Translations under genes and position numbers: made by a program
Assembly: GCA_947652605.1 (NCBI GenBank)
Contig: OX393581.1
Coordinates: forward strand, 45,717,924-45,781,923
Length of the DNA stretch: 64,000 nucleotides
From: Elmis aenea
Taxonomy: Eukaryota; Arthropoda; Insecta; Coleoptera; Elmidae
Direction: 5' to 3'
In this document: positions 44,570-56,609 of the stretch, one piece after another
Numbering within the stretch: position 1 is the stretch's first letter
Layout of the letters: every line of letters starts with the position of its first letter
Notes under the pieces: model-generated
The model's database searches: none
The model's input: the letters and a program-made list of their open reading frames with translations, nothing else
Told to the model about the DNA's origin: nothing

Positions 44570-44838
44570 TTTTCACTTTACAGTGTATAAAAAATCTACA
44601 AATGTTTTCCGTAAAGTATTTTTGTACCATCAAGTATAAACGACTTATGAAGGATTTTTAAAAAAATGTCGATTTTGATTTTTGTTTATTATTTTGCGTG
44701 CCATTAAACTTTTTTATAACATTAAAGCGTCACTGAATTGGTCTCAGAAAGAAACACAATTTGTCTAATTTAAACTTCTTTGTAGCTATTACCGTTAACG
44801 AGATTCCAATAGTGGCCCTTTTATGTGGATCACCCTGT
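44570..44838. mobile_element. Half of a Tc1/mariner-type element (family E, right end, copy 2)
   Basis: Ends ACGAGATTCCAATAGTGGCCC..GATCACCCTG-TATAT and aligns with 35165-35431 throughout. The two copies differ by roughly one base in six by eye. Confidence 0.75.
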
Positions 44839-45965
44839 ATATTCTCGGTGTCAGGTAACTCTTCAACAGCTCAGTATCAGTCAAAAATTTGCGATTTGAT
44901 ATAATTTACAGTAAAACTATAACACAATACTATCCAAACTAAAAGTGAAGGCGTATAAGGGAATTCGTTATTTTTATCACTAATAAACAAACAAAACTTT
45001 TTTTTTTAGAGAACATTGGAATCGACTTGTTTCAAAGCCAGTAAATCAGCCTCGTAAAGCACAAATAGGTATGTAAATTGATTTAATTTCATTGGATTTC
45101 ATTCCGGGTCATATTGACCCGAACAGTACAATAATAAAAACTTCAAAAATGTAAGTTTTCAAAAAAAAAAAAAAAAACCGAAATAACAGCGTTAAGTAAC
45201 CAAGTCGAAATAACTTAAAATAATATTACGGTTGGCTATTTTATTATGTGCAAATGAAATTCGTTTTGGGTCATATAGATTCGAACAGAACAGCAGATTA
45301 TGGAACTGAAAAGAATTGTCTGGTATATCACTCGTTCATTTCAATCCAACAGATTAACGGCGGCGCATCGGTACGTACATTTCAGTTTTATCACAGTAAA
45401 AAAATCACCATGTTCTGAAATTACTACAAGCGTTAGCATGTCATGTCGCATATCGCATGGAATGTACGCACGAATTTTGCGTGCACATTGAATCGCTGTG
45501 CCATTTGCCGTTGGCTCTGGCAGGAACGCACATTCCGGTGACGGCGCATCATGTTCGAGTGAGTAGATCAATTCATACGCCAGCGTGATCTATTCGTTGC
45601 GAGAAATATCGCATTATATCATGGTGAAACCTACGCGATCCGTTTGTTATTTGAAAATACATCCCCGAGCCCTTAAATCCAAAGCCACTGATACAGTATA
45701 TTGCATATATAATTTATATAAACATATTGTGTTATAGGTACCAACAACAGAAAAGGTTAATACAGCGAATATTAAAAATGGCAGAAGCAAACTGAGAGAA
45801 AGATAAATATTAAAAGTGAATTGTTAGTGTCGTTTTTTAAATGCTCGTATACCGAGTGATTCAGTTTGACTGTCGCTTTCCTCTAACTTTGTTATTTTAA
45901 GAAAAAACTCCAATAAACCCTATATTTTTGTAAATCGCAGAAAATACAATCTCTTTTATTACAAT
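44839..45965. other. AT-rich stretch with a GC-balanced island (45290-45680)
   Basis: The island (GAACGCACATTCCGGTGACG, CATACGCCAGCGTGATC) has overlapping plus and minus frames of 63 and 76 codons with no recognised domain and no repeat copy. ATACCGAGTGATTCAGTTTG at 45850 may be one end of a decayed element, since TCAAACTGGCTCAGTC lies inverted just outside the palindromic element at 47470. Confidence 0.3.
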
Positions 45966-47463
45966 GACATACTTTTTTCGATGCTCACCGTTGCTATCTT
46001 GGAAACGGTAAGAGATACAAGGTCGGTTAAATTAGAGAAAAGTTGCACATTTTTATGGCGATTAAGAATCGGAAAAGAAATCCTGGATATTTCTATTCGT
46101 TTTTGATTTATTAGAAAAAAACTGAAAAATGTGATTTTAGAAAAATATTATTATCTTCTCTACCCTTGACGCTATTTTAGTTAAACTTGGTAACTTTATG
46201 TTTTTGACCGTTCTAGGTTTGATGACAACAGAAATTTTCTAAGCCTTCTAGATTTCAAGTTGCGATAGTCAACTTTTTTATTTCTTATGGCCGCCATATT
46301 GGATTTTTGCACCATCAGACAGACAAAAAAATTAGCTTTTCAGATCGGTAACCAAAATACTTTTGTCTTTCAAAAAACTTGTTGAAATTTGAAAATTTGT
46401 GTAATTAATCTATAAAATCGCGAATGTTTTGAAAAACAAATTGAAATTATAATATAAATAAAAGTGACACAACATTTTATAGGTCTAATAAAATAACGAA
46501 ATGACAATAAATTTAAAACACCAGATAAATAATTATTTAAATTGTTTAAAGTGCGCGCCGTTATGTATGATGTAGTGGTTAGTTCTCAAATTCATTTCGT
46601 CCACTGCCTTTAGGATAGTCTGTCTCGGAATAAAGTCGAAAGCATTTTTGAATTTACGGCGAAGATGTTCAATATTTTCCGTTAGGGTTGCATAAACAAC
46701 ATCAATGTAAAAGTAATCCACAGGCGTTAAACATGGCGATCGCGGAGGCCAATGAACGACCAAACGTACCAAGTCATGAATTTTGAAAGCGTACATCTTA
46801 TTTAATATCCTTTTACAATGCGGGCGTTGTAAGGACCGCTCCTACATGCTGAAACTACTGATGATTTTGAATTGTTAATAATGGCAATTTGCCTAACATA
46901 TCTTCTAAATATGTTTCCAACAACCTTAATTTCGTTATCATTAAATTAATAAAACGTCTGTCTTTTATTTGCATCATAGTTTCAATTGTTTTTCAATACA
47001 CTCACGATTTTATAGATTATTTATACAAATTTTCAAATTTCAACTAGTTTTTTGAAAGAAAAATGGTATGTTGGTTACCAATCTGAAAAGCTAATTTTTT
47101 TGTCTATCTGATGGTGTAAAAATCCAATATGGCGGCCATAAGAAATAAAAAAGTTGACTATCGCAACTTGAAATCTAGAAGGCTTAGAAAATGTCTGTTG
47201 ACGTCATCAAACCCAAGACGGTCAAAACCATAAAGTTACCAAGTTTAAAGGAAATAGCGCCAATGGTAGGGAAGATAATAATATTTTTCTAAAATCACGT
47301 TTTTCAGTTTTTTTGTAATAAATCAAAAACGAATCAAAATATCCAGGATTTTCAGATTCTCCATCGCCATATAAATGTGCAACTTTTCTCTAATTTAACC
47401 GACCTTGTATCTCTTACCGTTTTCAAGATGGCATTGGTGAGCATCGAAAAAAGCACCACCCTG
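45966..47463. mobile_element. Palindromic Tc1/mariner-superfamily element with transposase relic (family G)
   Basis: The arms (about 45966-46445 and 46978-47463) are inverted repeats: TTCGATGCTCACC at 45978 with GGTGAGCATCGAA, CCGCCATATTGGATTTTT at 46293 with its complement near 47115. The right end is GGTGCTTTTTTCGATGC-type CACCACCCTG-TA. The left terminal bases are decayed. The single-copy middle carries a minus-strand transposase C-terminus. Layout parallels family C. Confidence 0.85.
46533..46796 (-). pseudogene. Transposase C-terminal region in family-G element
   Basis: An 87-codon minus frame: LVRLVVHWPPRSPCLTPVDY, then FYIDVVYATLTENIEHLRRK, IPRQTILKAVDEM and the terminus NGAHFKQFK. 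WPPRSPxLTPVDYF contains the third catalytic Asp (in PVDY) of a mariner-type DDE transposase, with Asp-to-Cys at the SPDLTP position and loss of the following WG. The ...HF(K/E)QF ending matches the family-C relic (NFKQFIR). Domains upstream of the third Asp are missing. Confidence 0.8.
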
Positions 47464-47499
47464 TATATCAAACTGGCTCAGTCAACTTTTCTTTGAAAC

Positions 47500-48112
47500 G
47501 ACAAAGTATATTTTTCAAAATATCGAGTAGGTAGCAAATTTTAAATATTTAGGAACAATAATTTCAGAAAATGGTAAGTTGGAGGACGAAATAGCGGCAG
47601 CGACGAAATTTTACTACGCCGCTAATAAATATCAAAAGAAACGAAGACGCGAGTTTTTAATGCAGTGTACGTACTACGTACCCATCCTCTCGTACAGTTC
47701 AGAAACTTGGACACTTACACAAAAACAAAAACAATAAATACAGGTACAGGAAATGAGATTTCTGACTGATCGATAAAATCAGTAACGAAAAAATTCGAAA
47801 TAACCTAGGAGTAACGGATATTAAGAAAAAGATGGAGACGAATGAATTACTTAAGACGGCTTGGACATCCACTACGCGAAAATAGTATGGAAAACGCAGA
47901 TAGAGGGAAAAAGAAAGAAAAAGACCAAGAATAAAGTGGGAAAAAGAAGTGAGGAAGAGACTAGAAGAAAAAGGAGTCAGCTGGAGAGATGTGCCACGAT
48001 TAGCTAAACGATAGGCAAGAGTGGAGAAACATAACACAGAAATAGAAAAGCATACCTCGACTCCGAAAGGCACAAGAGGAACCGAATAAGTAGAAGAAGA
48101 AGAAGCAGAAGG
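47500..48112 (+). pseudogene. Non-LTR retrotransposon, third lineage: RT C-terminus and 3' end
   Basis: In broken plus frames: VANFKYLGTIISENGKLEDE, then a connection-type region QKKRRREFLMQC, LSYSSETWTLTQKQK (a variant of LLYGSETW), VQEMRFLTD, KISNEKIRNNLGV, then KKRPRIKWEKEVRKRLEEKG and VSWRDVPRLAK. It ends with an AGAAGAAGAAGAAGC repeat near 48091-48112. It is distinct from the other two LINE lineages. Frameshifts are numerous. Confidence 0.85.
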
Positions 48113-48172
48113 TTGGTAAGAGTTTTTTTTTAAGGAATTGTTACCGGGGATGAGACTTAATTATTGTATCGC

Positions 48173-48705
48173 TGGCATTCTCCTACCAAACAAGAATCTA
48201 TGCAGTGGGTTCGCAAAGGGTAGCCTTTCACAAAATAAGCGAAAACACATTATTCGACCGTAAAACTGATGACAACCATTTTTTGGAAGGAGGAAGAAGT
48301 TCTGCTTATTAAATATATTAAGAAAGGCACTATAATCGACAGAGAGGACTTTTTGAACGCGATTCAAAGTGTGAAAGAAGCGTTGAAATTAAAACGACCT
48401 TCATCGTGGCGGCAAAAGAATCTGCTTCGGCACGACAATAATTGCAAGGTCCATAAAGAGCGCAAACTTCAGGCTGTAATTCAAGAATGTGGGTTTGCTG
48501 AGCTGCGTCATCCACCTTACAGCACTGACTTAGCATCCTGCGACTTATTTTTCTTCAGAAATTAAAAAAAAAAATCTTATGGGCAGAAAATTCACCGCCA
48601 ATAATGAGCTAAAGATAGCTGTTGATGCCTATACGGCAATTCGACAAACGTTAGATTATGTGTATGTGTTGAAGGTAGTTAGGTATGTGGAAAAAAACAT
48701 TTTTT
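48173..48705 (+). pseudogene. Mariner transposase relic (DD34D type)
   Basis: Order: a WHSPTKQE-like stretch, then from 48269 'MTTIFWKEEEVLLIKYIKKG' (mariner: TIFWDxxGxxLIDYLxKGxTI), KRPSSWRQKNLLRHDNNCKV (contains HDN, the second catalytic Asp region), then 'ELRHPPYSTDLASCDLFFF', which carries the third catalytic Asp in the mariner PYSPDLAPSD context. After a frameshift at about 48570, GRKFTANNELKIAVDAY and YVLKVVRYVEKN follow the mariner C-terminus. The N-terminal HTH half and the first Asp are missing, and conserved residues (Asp after FW, HHDNAP) are altered. No terminal repeats were found. Confidence 0.88.
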
Positions 48706-50576
48706 TGTTCTCCTATATGTTTTCTTTCATCGCAGTATAAAAATCTACATTTTCGTAGAAAATTTTAATGTCTACTATCAACGAGGTAGACTTTTATACA
48801 CGGTATGTTGTACCTATCGCAACTTACATACAGCGTATAACGTTACAATACCAGGATGCCTTTAGTATGTTGAGTATTAGCAATTTGGAAACCCGATTTG
48901 TGTACTGGAAACTTGTTAAACTATTGTAATGCATGTAGCTACCATGTTCGAGTGTAAAATAGTTTGCACTATTGAATGAAGCAGTTCGACCACGTTCCCG
49001 AGTGGCAGAAGTTTTGTATAATTTTTTTTGAAACGTCGCACAAACACAACGTTCGTATGCAATGATTGTTTTGCTATTTCAACAATGCCGATAATTCTCT
49101 GGAGCAGCGTATACGTCTGCTGATTGCATGCACATTTAATAAAATCGATATTGAGGGTAAGCTCGCCGCGTCCCGTGTCTGTTCATCATCTGTCCACTCA
49201 CAAATTCAATGAAAACCTACTAAACTAGCTAATATCGCAATCATAAGCCGATAATCAAATAGACGCATGTAGCCCGGTGTGCGTGGTTAGGGCGGGATTG
49301 TGTTATACATTATAAATGTCCCTGGCACACTAAGGCACACCGCTCGACCTTAAGTTCTATAAACTGGTATGATTTTATTTTCACTATAGCTGCGGTAAAA
49401 AATATTTAAAAATAACGTTCTCTGTTATTACCACACCAAAAATATAACATTTACAAAACCAATATGTAACAAAACACGGATAGTATGCATTTTTGCTTAA
49501 GTCTAGACTAGACAATGCATAAAAATATTTTAAGGTTCTTAAATACCAATTAAGCTTGAAGAATTTTTAGTTACTTTTGCAAGGGAAAATTATTATAAAA
49601 ATCTCTAAATTGACGTGCGTTTGAAATTAGCATTGATTGACTTATATTTGCTAGATTTAATAATTTAGACTCTAGTTGTGTAGAAATTAATTAATTAATA
49701 ACAATGCTATGAATATCCATAATTAAGCGATACGTTTGAATCTAATAAAGTTCGATAAAAGTAGGGAAAAAAAGCCGTTGCAGAGACATCTCACACTAAC
49801 TGTTGCTCTAGTCCAGTGGTTCCCAAAATGAGCGTTATTGCTTCCTGTTAACCCATTAAGGACCAACCATGGAAATAATATTTTTTTAATTTTATTAATA
49901 TTGTTTATTTTCTGTAAAATAAATATCAACAAACTAATTTTTGAAGATAAAATAAAAAACAATAACTGCTTCAATTTAAAAAAATAATTTTTGCATCTAC
50001 GCAACTTTGGGATCTCCAATGTCTTAAATCTTTATGTATAATATTTTAAAGCATGCAGTATTAAGGTGCACTTGGCATGTTTGACCAATTTATATTATTG
50101 CGCTTTTACACAACCTATATCTTCGTCTCACTTTTTGTTGGTCTTCTTGTTGGACGACAGTAGTAATTATATGTAGTTAGGTACATATGTGTTTATTATT
50201 TGATGTTACTTGATATGATATTACATTTTAGTACTTGATTTAGTACGTGTGTGTAGTTCACACGTGTGTGTTCCGCTCGCGCAGCAGACTGCTATAGCGG
50301 GGGTTGACCCCCTCTTCAGTCGTTAGAGGTACAAGGATAATGGGTGAGGATGTGGATAGTCAAGGATGGGCAAGGATAGGTGGAAGTACTGCCACAGCAT
50401 TTGCCTTAACTGTAACCATCTGAAACCTTTACAATGACAGTCGGCTTCTGCATAGTAGTATTAAAAAAGTGAACGATTTTAAAAAAAATATGGAAGTTAA
50501 ATTTAACATCTTTTTGACAAAAGGTTTAACATGTAATAGTAGATGTGTTTAAGATCAACCTGCCATTTCAAATACA
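48706..50576. other. Mostly unique stretch; GC-balanced islands; one-sided hAT-like end
   Basis: 48880-49350 is less AT-rich, with no copies elsewhere (GAGGGTAAGCTCGCCGCGTC, TAGCCCGGTGTGCGTGG). CAGTGGTTCCCAAAATGAGC at 49814 resembles a hAT terminus but no partner end was found. 50265-50420 is another GC-richer patch (CGCGCAGCAGACTGC, GGGGGTTGACCCCCTC, which is a small hairpin). No coding signal. Confidence 0.3.
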
Positions 50577-51430
50577 CAGGGTGTCCCAGCCAAGACGAAT
50601 TATTCAATAGCTCTGTTATTAGTAATAATATTAAAAAAAGTTAAACATAAAAGTTGTTTGTTATCATTTACTACATAACCTAAAATTATTTTCGACTATA
50701 CACAGTGTTTTGTTTTTGCGCTCTGATACCAAACATTGTTTTTTTATATAGAACACCCTGTATATTTTGCAATTTTTAGATGTAAAATTAAATTTTTTTT
50801 GAAAAATATTATAGGTTATTTATGTCTAAAATGAACCGTTTTTGAGTAATTAACGTTTTTTTGAAAATTTTGACAGATGCAGACCTTTATAAAAATATTT
50901 ATATTTATTAACATAACAACACCAGAGCAATTTACTCTGGTAATTTATTAGACAATAGTGCCATAGTGATTGTTGACTAGTTACATTTTTAAAATAATAT
51001 ACAGGGTGTTCGTTATACTCGGTCCATTTCGCTAAACTTTAAACGCATGTAAGTCATTTTTTTTAAATGGAACACCCTATATATTTTTACATTTTCTTGT
51101 GGAAAATTTAATTATCTTTCAAAGTAGTTAAGCATTTTTTATGTCTAAATATAATATTTTTAGAGTTATTTCGTTTCTTATGATTATTTGCGAGTATTTT
51201 ACCTAAAATATCGGTAGTAGCCTTTGAAAATTCAAAACAATTTGTATGAACTGTCAACCAGAACAGTTAATAGGCAAAATTTCCACTATTATGCCACTAA
51301 AAATCCGTATTTTTTAAGAACTGTAGATACACAGCATGCTGGTGTTATTTGCTGCCATTTATGCGGTGTATCTACAATTCTTAAAAAATACGGATTTTTA
51401 GTGGCATAATAGTGGAAATTTTCCTATTAA

Positions 51431-53274
51431 GGGGGAACTCAATTTTAGTCGAAGTGCAGAAGTAATAATACACGTAATGTCATATTTACATCTCTTTCTA
51501 GTACACTAGCAGAAAACAACATAGCAAAACTAATTTCCCCCTCCATATTTCCCCGCCATATATTCGTTCATCACTCTTTATCTTAGCAGTCTATCATTGT
51601 TTATTTTTAACCCTGAAAGCGTTTTCCTAGCAGCCTATTAGATCTTAGCAGCTAAAGGCGTAAATTTTATAGTAAGTATTACTTTTAGAAAAATTAAATA
51701 TTACAAAGTTAAAGTTTTTTAACTGTAATAATCAAAATAAATTCAATGTATAAATAGTTTTAATTATTTCATATTTCCTATTATAAAAAGAAGAAATATA
51801 TAGAAAAAGATATATTTACATATTTACATATTTTTATTATATTAGTACTAGGGCGGTTTATCAGTTATTTTTAACAGAAACCGAAACCGTTATTTTTAAT
51901 GGCAAAAAAACGGAGAAAAGTCGAACAAATCATGTCGTATTATCGCCTAATCGAACCAGTTGGTCTAATCGAATTTTAAATTCAACCGCTTCTTTTGTAG
52001 CAAACGCAAATAATAGTAGTTGTCTTTGTTGTCGGTCGCCACACGCACTTCATAGATGTTCGAATTTTCTTGAAAAAACCACAAATGATAAATTTCTATT
52101 CATTAAAGGCAAAAACCTTTGTATTTATTGTTTGAGCTCTTCATAAAATGAAGGATTGTAACTCAACTTTAAATTGTCGTATTTGCTATAGCAGGCATCA
52201 TACCTTATTTCACTTTGAAAACAAAATCAAATGGTCTTCATCCGAGCACGTATCTACGAGTAAAGAATCGGAAATTACTCATTCACCTTTGGATGAAACT
52301 CCAAACTTACTTTTGAATCAAGTCAATAGCTTAACGACACCTCTTCATCTCGAAACACTGTTTTGTTATCGACAGCCTTAGTTGATGTGTTAGACTGTTG
52401 GGGAAATTATCAAACGCTTCGTGTATTATTAGATAGTGCCAGTCAGACAAATTTTATTAGGTACTGATAGTTGCGTTAAGAAATTAGGGCTGTCCCGAGC
52501 CTCAGTAAATATTCCCATCCATGGCTTGAATCGTACCTTTTCGTGCGAATCTACCAGTTTTACCACATGTATTCTTAAACCTAAAGACAAAGAGGAACCT
52601 AAATTTAATGTCGACTTCATGATTTTGCCGCATGTATGTACGGAAATGCCGTCCACAACTATTAATTCGGAAAATTGGACACATACCACAAACCTTAAGT
52701 TGGCAGACCCACAATTTGGAACGCCACGTAAAATAGACATGTTATTGGGAGCCGACATTTTCCCTTCGATTTTAAGAGATGGTATAGATTCTATAAGAAT
52801 AAATTGACGTTTAGATTTTCCTGTCATTTTTTGTGTTGTAGATATATGTTGTAGAACAGACATACGGCGATAAAATGGTGGGGTATTGCAGCGCCTTCGC
52901 TTCGGAAAGTACAAGTGAAATTTCCTTAAAAAATGTGTTTCTTAGTTCAAGTTTTTAGAAAAAGATTGTGAATAAATTTATTTCAAATTAACAACAATTA
53001 TTAAAAACATGTTCCTTAACGGCGGTACAGGACGATATTTTAATTTTAGCCAATAGTTTACAAATATTGATGGTGTAAACAGACGTCAATTTTTAGCCAG
53101 TTTTTAATATTTTTTTATGCTTAACAGTATTAACTTTTTTAAAAATCGAGCCTGTACCGCCATTCTCGAACCAAAAATCTTATTACTTACAAATTTTTAA
53201 GTACTTTGGATAATTAGTGTGAGAGAAAAACTTGAACTACGAAAGCTGTTTTATTGCGTGCCTTTAGTTCCCCC
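51431..53274. mobile_element. TTAA-flanked element with GGGGGAACT ends (piggyBac-like), carrying a BEL/Pao fragment
   Basis: TTAA sits at both sides (51427-51430 and 53275-53278), and the opposite arm of A2 has this sequence once, so the duplication is real. The ends are GGGGGAACTCAA and TTTAGTTCCCCC, an imperfect 12-bp terminal inverted repeat. TTAA duplications with short G/C-run ends are characteristic of piggyBac-superfamily elements and their MITEs. No piggyBac transposase is present; instead the interior includes a BEL/Pao gag-protease stretch (51990-52806). The rest (51480-51960, 52810-53270) is unrecognised AT-rich sequence. Confidence 0.88.
51990..52806 (+). pseudogene. BEL/Pao retrotransposon gag zinc knuckles and protease, fragmentary
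   Basis: From about 52021: SCLCCRSPHALHRC, a Cys-Cys-His-Cys knuckle, then a spacer and LCIYCLSS; after a frameshift near 52145 the pattern DCNSTLNCRICYSRHHTLFH gives the second Cys/His cluster typical of BEL/Pao gag. From 52362 LSTALVDVLDCWG and LRVLLDSASQTNF is the start of the aspartic protease (DSA where the active site normally reads DSG). A frameshift near 52460 leads to KLGLSRASVNIPIHGLN and LADPQFGTPRKIDMLLGADI, a hallmark of the end of the Pao protease region. Reverse transcriptase, integrase and LTRs are absent. At least two frameshifts and an internal stop make it inactive. Confidence 0.85.
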
Positions 53275-53969
53275 TTAACTGTTCTGGTTGACAGTTCATA
53301 CAAATTGTTTTGAATTTTCAAAGGCTACTACCGATATTTTAGGTAAAATACTCGCAAATAATCATAAAAAACGAAATAACTTCAAAAATATTATATTTAG
53401 ACATAAAACATGTTTAACAACTTTGAAAGATAATTAAATTTTCCACAAGAAAATGTAAAAATATATAGGGTGTTCCATTTAAAAAAAATGACTTACATGC
53501 GTTTAAAGTTTAGCGAAATGGACCGAGTATAACGAACACCCTGTATATTATTTTAAAAATGTAACTAGTCAACAATCACTATGGCACTATTGTCTAATAA
53601 ATTACCAAAGTAAACTGCTCTGGTGTTGTTATGTTAATAAATATAAATATTTTTATAAAGGTCTGCATCTGTCAAAATTTTCAAAAAAACGTTAATTACT
53701 CAAAAACGGTTCATTTTAGACATAAATAACCTATAATATTTTTGAAAGAAAATTTAATTTTACATCCAAAAATTGCAAAATATACAGGGTGTTCTATATA
53801 AAAAAAACAATGTTTGGTATCAGAGCGCAAAAACAAAACACTGTGTATAGTCGAAAATAATTTTAGGTTATGTAGTAAATGATAACAAACAACTTTTATG
53901 TTTAACTTTTTTTAATATTATTACTAATAACAGAGCTATCGAATAATTCGTCTTGGCTGGGACACCCTG

Positions 53970-55430
53970 TATATTAACTTGCGTACAAATTAGTACCGAA
54001 TGGAAAACAACACAACATAATAATTAGGTATCTTAAGTACAATGTTGTCAACTCTTTCCTTAATTATATGTATAAGTATGTTATCCCTAACATTTAAGGA
54101 GCAACTTTTTTTACTTTAAAATATCGACTTACATAAATACCGAAACAAATGGCAATTTATATTTAGGCTCTATATTTTCTCGAATTTCTTATAACACGCA
54201 TTTTACCCTGCCATTCTTTTGAAATAGTATATTTTCAGACACAATATGTTGTATGTTACAAAACGGTTTATAAAGACATTTAAAAACAGCTTTAGTGTCT
54301 TGTTATTTTGCACGTTTCACGTCAAGGGAGGTGAATGATGTGGGATAAGTGCAAAAGTTAGGGAAATACAAGCCGCCTTCAAGAAACACAATCCAATTTA
54401 AGATAAAGGCGCAATTAACCTAAATGAGGTAAAGCATAACGGACATATAAAATCTCGAATTTGATTATAAAAGCTGCATGTGTTTTAATAAAATATCTAA
54501 TGGAATACCTAAACAGATGGCGATATTATGCTGCACGTATTTGTCGAATGACGGGGGTTCAACGTAGTACTGAACACGTCCTCTTCAACATGAATAATGC
54601 GTTATGATTGCTTCATACATATTTAATATCTACTCAAACCGATTGTTTCGTCGCAAAAGAATTTCTTTATTTTTTACTGTCACGAGCAGGTTTTAAATTA
54701 TAGAGACAAACCGGAGTTTTATTCAACCCTTTCTCATACTGAGCTGCCGGCAGACTTACTTTGTGCACTACAATTACATTTTCAATCGTCTCTCACAAAT
54801 GGAACCGTATTGTTATACGCTTTTGGCATAAACATGGCCAGCTAATTTTTAGCGTACTCACCAAATCCTTTACTTAATTATGTTCATTAGGAAATGTACA
54901 AAAGCAGGATTATGAATAAACGGTCCTGTAAACATTCCCTTTAAGAAAAACATGTACAAGGTGAGTCAAAACTCGTGGTTCAGCGAAAAATATACTCTAA
55001 CTTTTGGTTGCGTGACATAGGAGAACTGAAACACCTGCCAACATAAATTAATTATAAAATCAAAATAACATGCACGTAAAAATACAAAATGGAAAATTAA
55101 AAAGAAAAAAAAATCTACTAAAATCCACGTTTGAATTTACTTTTTTAAGTATGTATACCTAAAGATTGTTGTTAAAAAAAAATCATGTCCTGAGAGAGAT
55201 TTTCTTGTTACGGAAAACAATTAAAAGCAATTCTTAACCAAGCATAATATTTTCAGTAAGTTGTATATCCTTTTTTAGTGGGTTTCAGGAGATTTATTTG
55301 ATTTATTACCAGCAGATGTCGGGAAATAAATTGACGTTATTTGTTATTGCTTAAACACGAATTGTGTAGGTATGTAGTTTCATTTCTGGTTTTGACCAAG
55401 AAAAAGTTATTACAAAATGATTGATCTTTA
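53970..55430. other. Mixed stretch, nothing recognised
   Basis: About 54300-54860 is somewhat GC-balanced (GAATGACGGGGGTTCAACG, TACTGAACACGTCC) and unique in the window. AAGGTGAGTCAAAACTCG at 54958 is a loose mariner-type end. No coding or RNA gene signal. Confidence 0.3.
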
Positions 55431-55489
55431 ATAGGTACTTATTAAAGATAATTATGTTATCGATAAGAAAATTTAAAAAGTCATAGCTT

Positions 55490-55988
55490 GTTCCATTTAA
55501 AAAAAATTGACTTTTTCGTGTTTGAAGTTTGACTAAATTTGACCGGGCACAAGGAACACCCTGTGTATTATATTAAAATTTTAATAAGTCAGCAATTACT
55601 ACAAAACTGTTGTCAAATAATGGTTCAAAGGAATTCGTTCTGACTGACATTTCTAAGTACTTAGGTAGTTAAATATTATTATTTTTTAAGTCCTGTTCCG
55701 GTAAATATGTTCAAGTACCAAAGTAACTCAAAAACAAATGCTTCTAAGCATAAAAAACTTTTAAAATGTTTGATTGAAAAAGAATTTATATCAAAAACTA
55801 AAATGTACAAAATACACAGGGTGTTCACTATGAAAAAACAAAGTTAGCTATCAAAACACTTTGTTTAGTTGAAAATAGTTTTAGGATATATAATAAATTA
55901 CCATAAATAACTTTTATTCGAAACCGTTTTAAAAATATTTACCAAATAGAGCTACCGATTAATTATTCGTCATGGCTGGAACACTGTG
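55490..55988. mobile_element. Family-A right-arm fragment A3 (decayed)
   Basis: Aligns in order with the right half of A1 (6088-6577): GAACACCCTGTGTATTAT, ACACAGGGTGTTCACTATGA, TCAAAACACTTTG, ATAGAGCTACCGATTAATTA-TTCG, CATGGCTGGAACACTG. No left half is present. It abuts the next element at 55995. Confidence 0.75.
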
Positions 55989-55994
55989 CACATA

Positions 55995-56607
55995 CAGAGT
56001 GTCACACAAAAAACACCGCAAGCTGTAACTCCCTGGTTTGTGGTCCGATTTTGATGAACAAAAAAGTAAATGAAATGGCTCCTCAAATACGATAAACTGA
56101 ATTGGATTTCAATTTTTTTCAAGTTCAACTTAAATGTCAAACGATAGTAAATTTTTTTTTCCAAATGGCAACATCTATTTTTTTTTCCTAAATATGGTAG
56201 GGTAGAAATTTTTTTCTGAATTCAATGAGATAATCATAAGTTAATTTTAGTGCTAAGCTAATAAGAAATAAAAAATAGGTTTAACTAAAATAGGTTACGT
56301 TTCACAAAATTTTCAGGCAGGCTGTAGAAAACAAAAAAATCTTAATCAACAAATGTCATTTAAACGTCAGTGTGGTATTTAAATGACATTTGTTGATTAA
56401 GATTTTTTTGTTTTCCAGGGCTAGCTTGAAAATTTTGGAAAAAAAATTGACTATCGTTTGACATTTAAGTTGAACTTGAAAAAAACTGAAATCAAATTCA
56501 GTTTATAGTATTTGAGGAGCCATTTCATTTATTTTTTAGTTCATCAAAATCGGACCACAAACAACGGAGTTACCTACAGCTTGCGGCGTTTTTTGTGTGA
56601 CACCCTG
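55995..56607. mobile_element. Palindromic TA-flanked MITE (family H)
   Basis: The ends are TA-CAGAGTGTCACACAAAAAAC (55995) and GTTTTTTGTGTGACACCCTG-TA (ending 56607). The 613-bp element is an inverted repeat throughout. Its very centre (about 56320-56420) contains a perfect-looking hairpin, ACAAAAAAATCTTAATCAAC / GTTGATTAAGATTTTTTTGT. The 64-codon frame is an artefact. Confidence 0.9.
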
Positions 56608-56609
56608 TA

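Larger units (their letters stand above)
50577..53969. mobile_element. Family-A palindromic element A2, split by a TTAA-flanked insertion
   Basis: The ends are CAGGGTGTCCCAGCCAAG (50577) and CTTGGCTGGGACACCCTG-TA (53963-53969). Outer parts match A1 in order on both sides, including the central hairpin (near 51300-51400). The right arm is split at 51427-53278 by a 1844-bp insertion. Without it the element is about the same size as A1 (some 1.5 kb). Confidence 0.93.

Noticed and set aside
47699..48073. 124-codon minus-strand ORF rich in Phe/Leu/Ser
   Set aside because: Antisense of the purine-rich third-lineage LINE 3' end; hydrophobic look is a composition effect.
48269..48565. Active mariner transposase
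   Set aside because: N-terminal half missing, conserved residues replaced and frameshift after 48565; it is a relic.
49814..49836. hAT element starting CAGTGGTTCCCAAA
   Set aside because: No complementary right end or 8-bp duplication could be found; also true for 12479, 24737 and 57973, which are noted only as weak ends.
50265..50420. tRNA-derived SINE suggested by GGGGGTTGACCCCC and a B-box-like word
   Set aside because: No paired A box, no cloverleaf, no tail and no second copy; the motif is just a small hairpin.
52429..52914. 161-codon minus-strand ORF
   Set aside because: It is the antisense shadow of the BEL/Pao protease reading.
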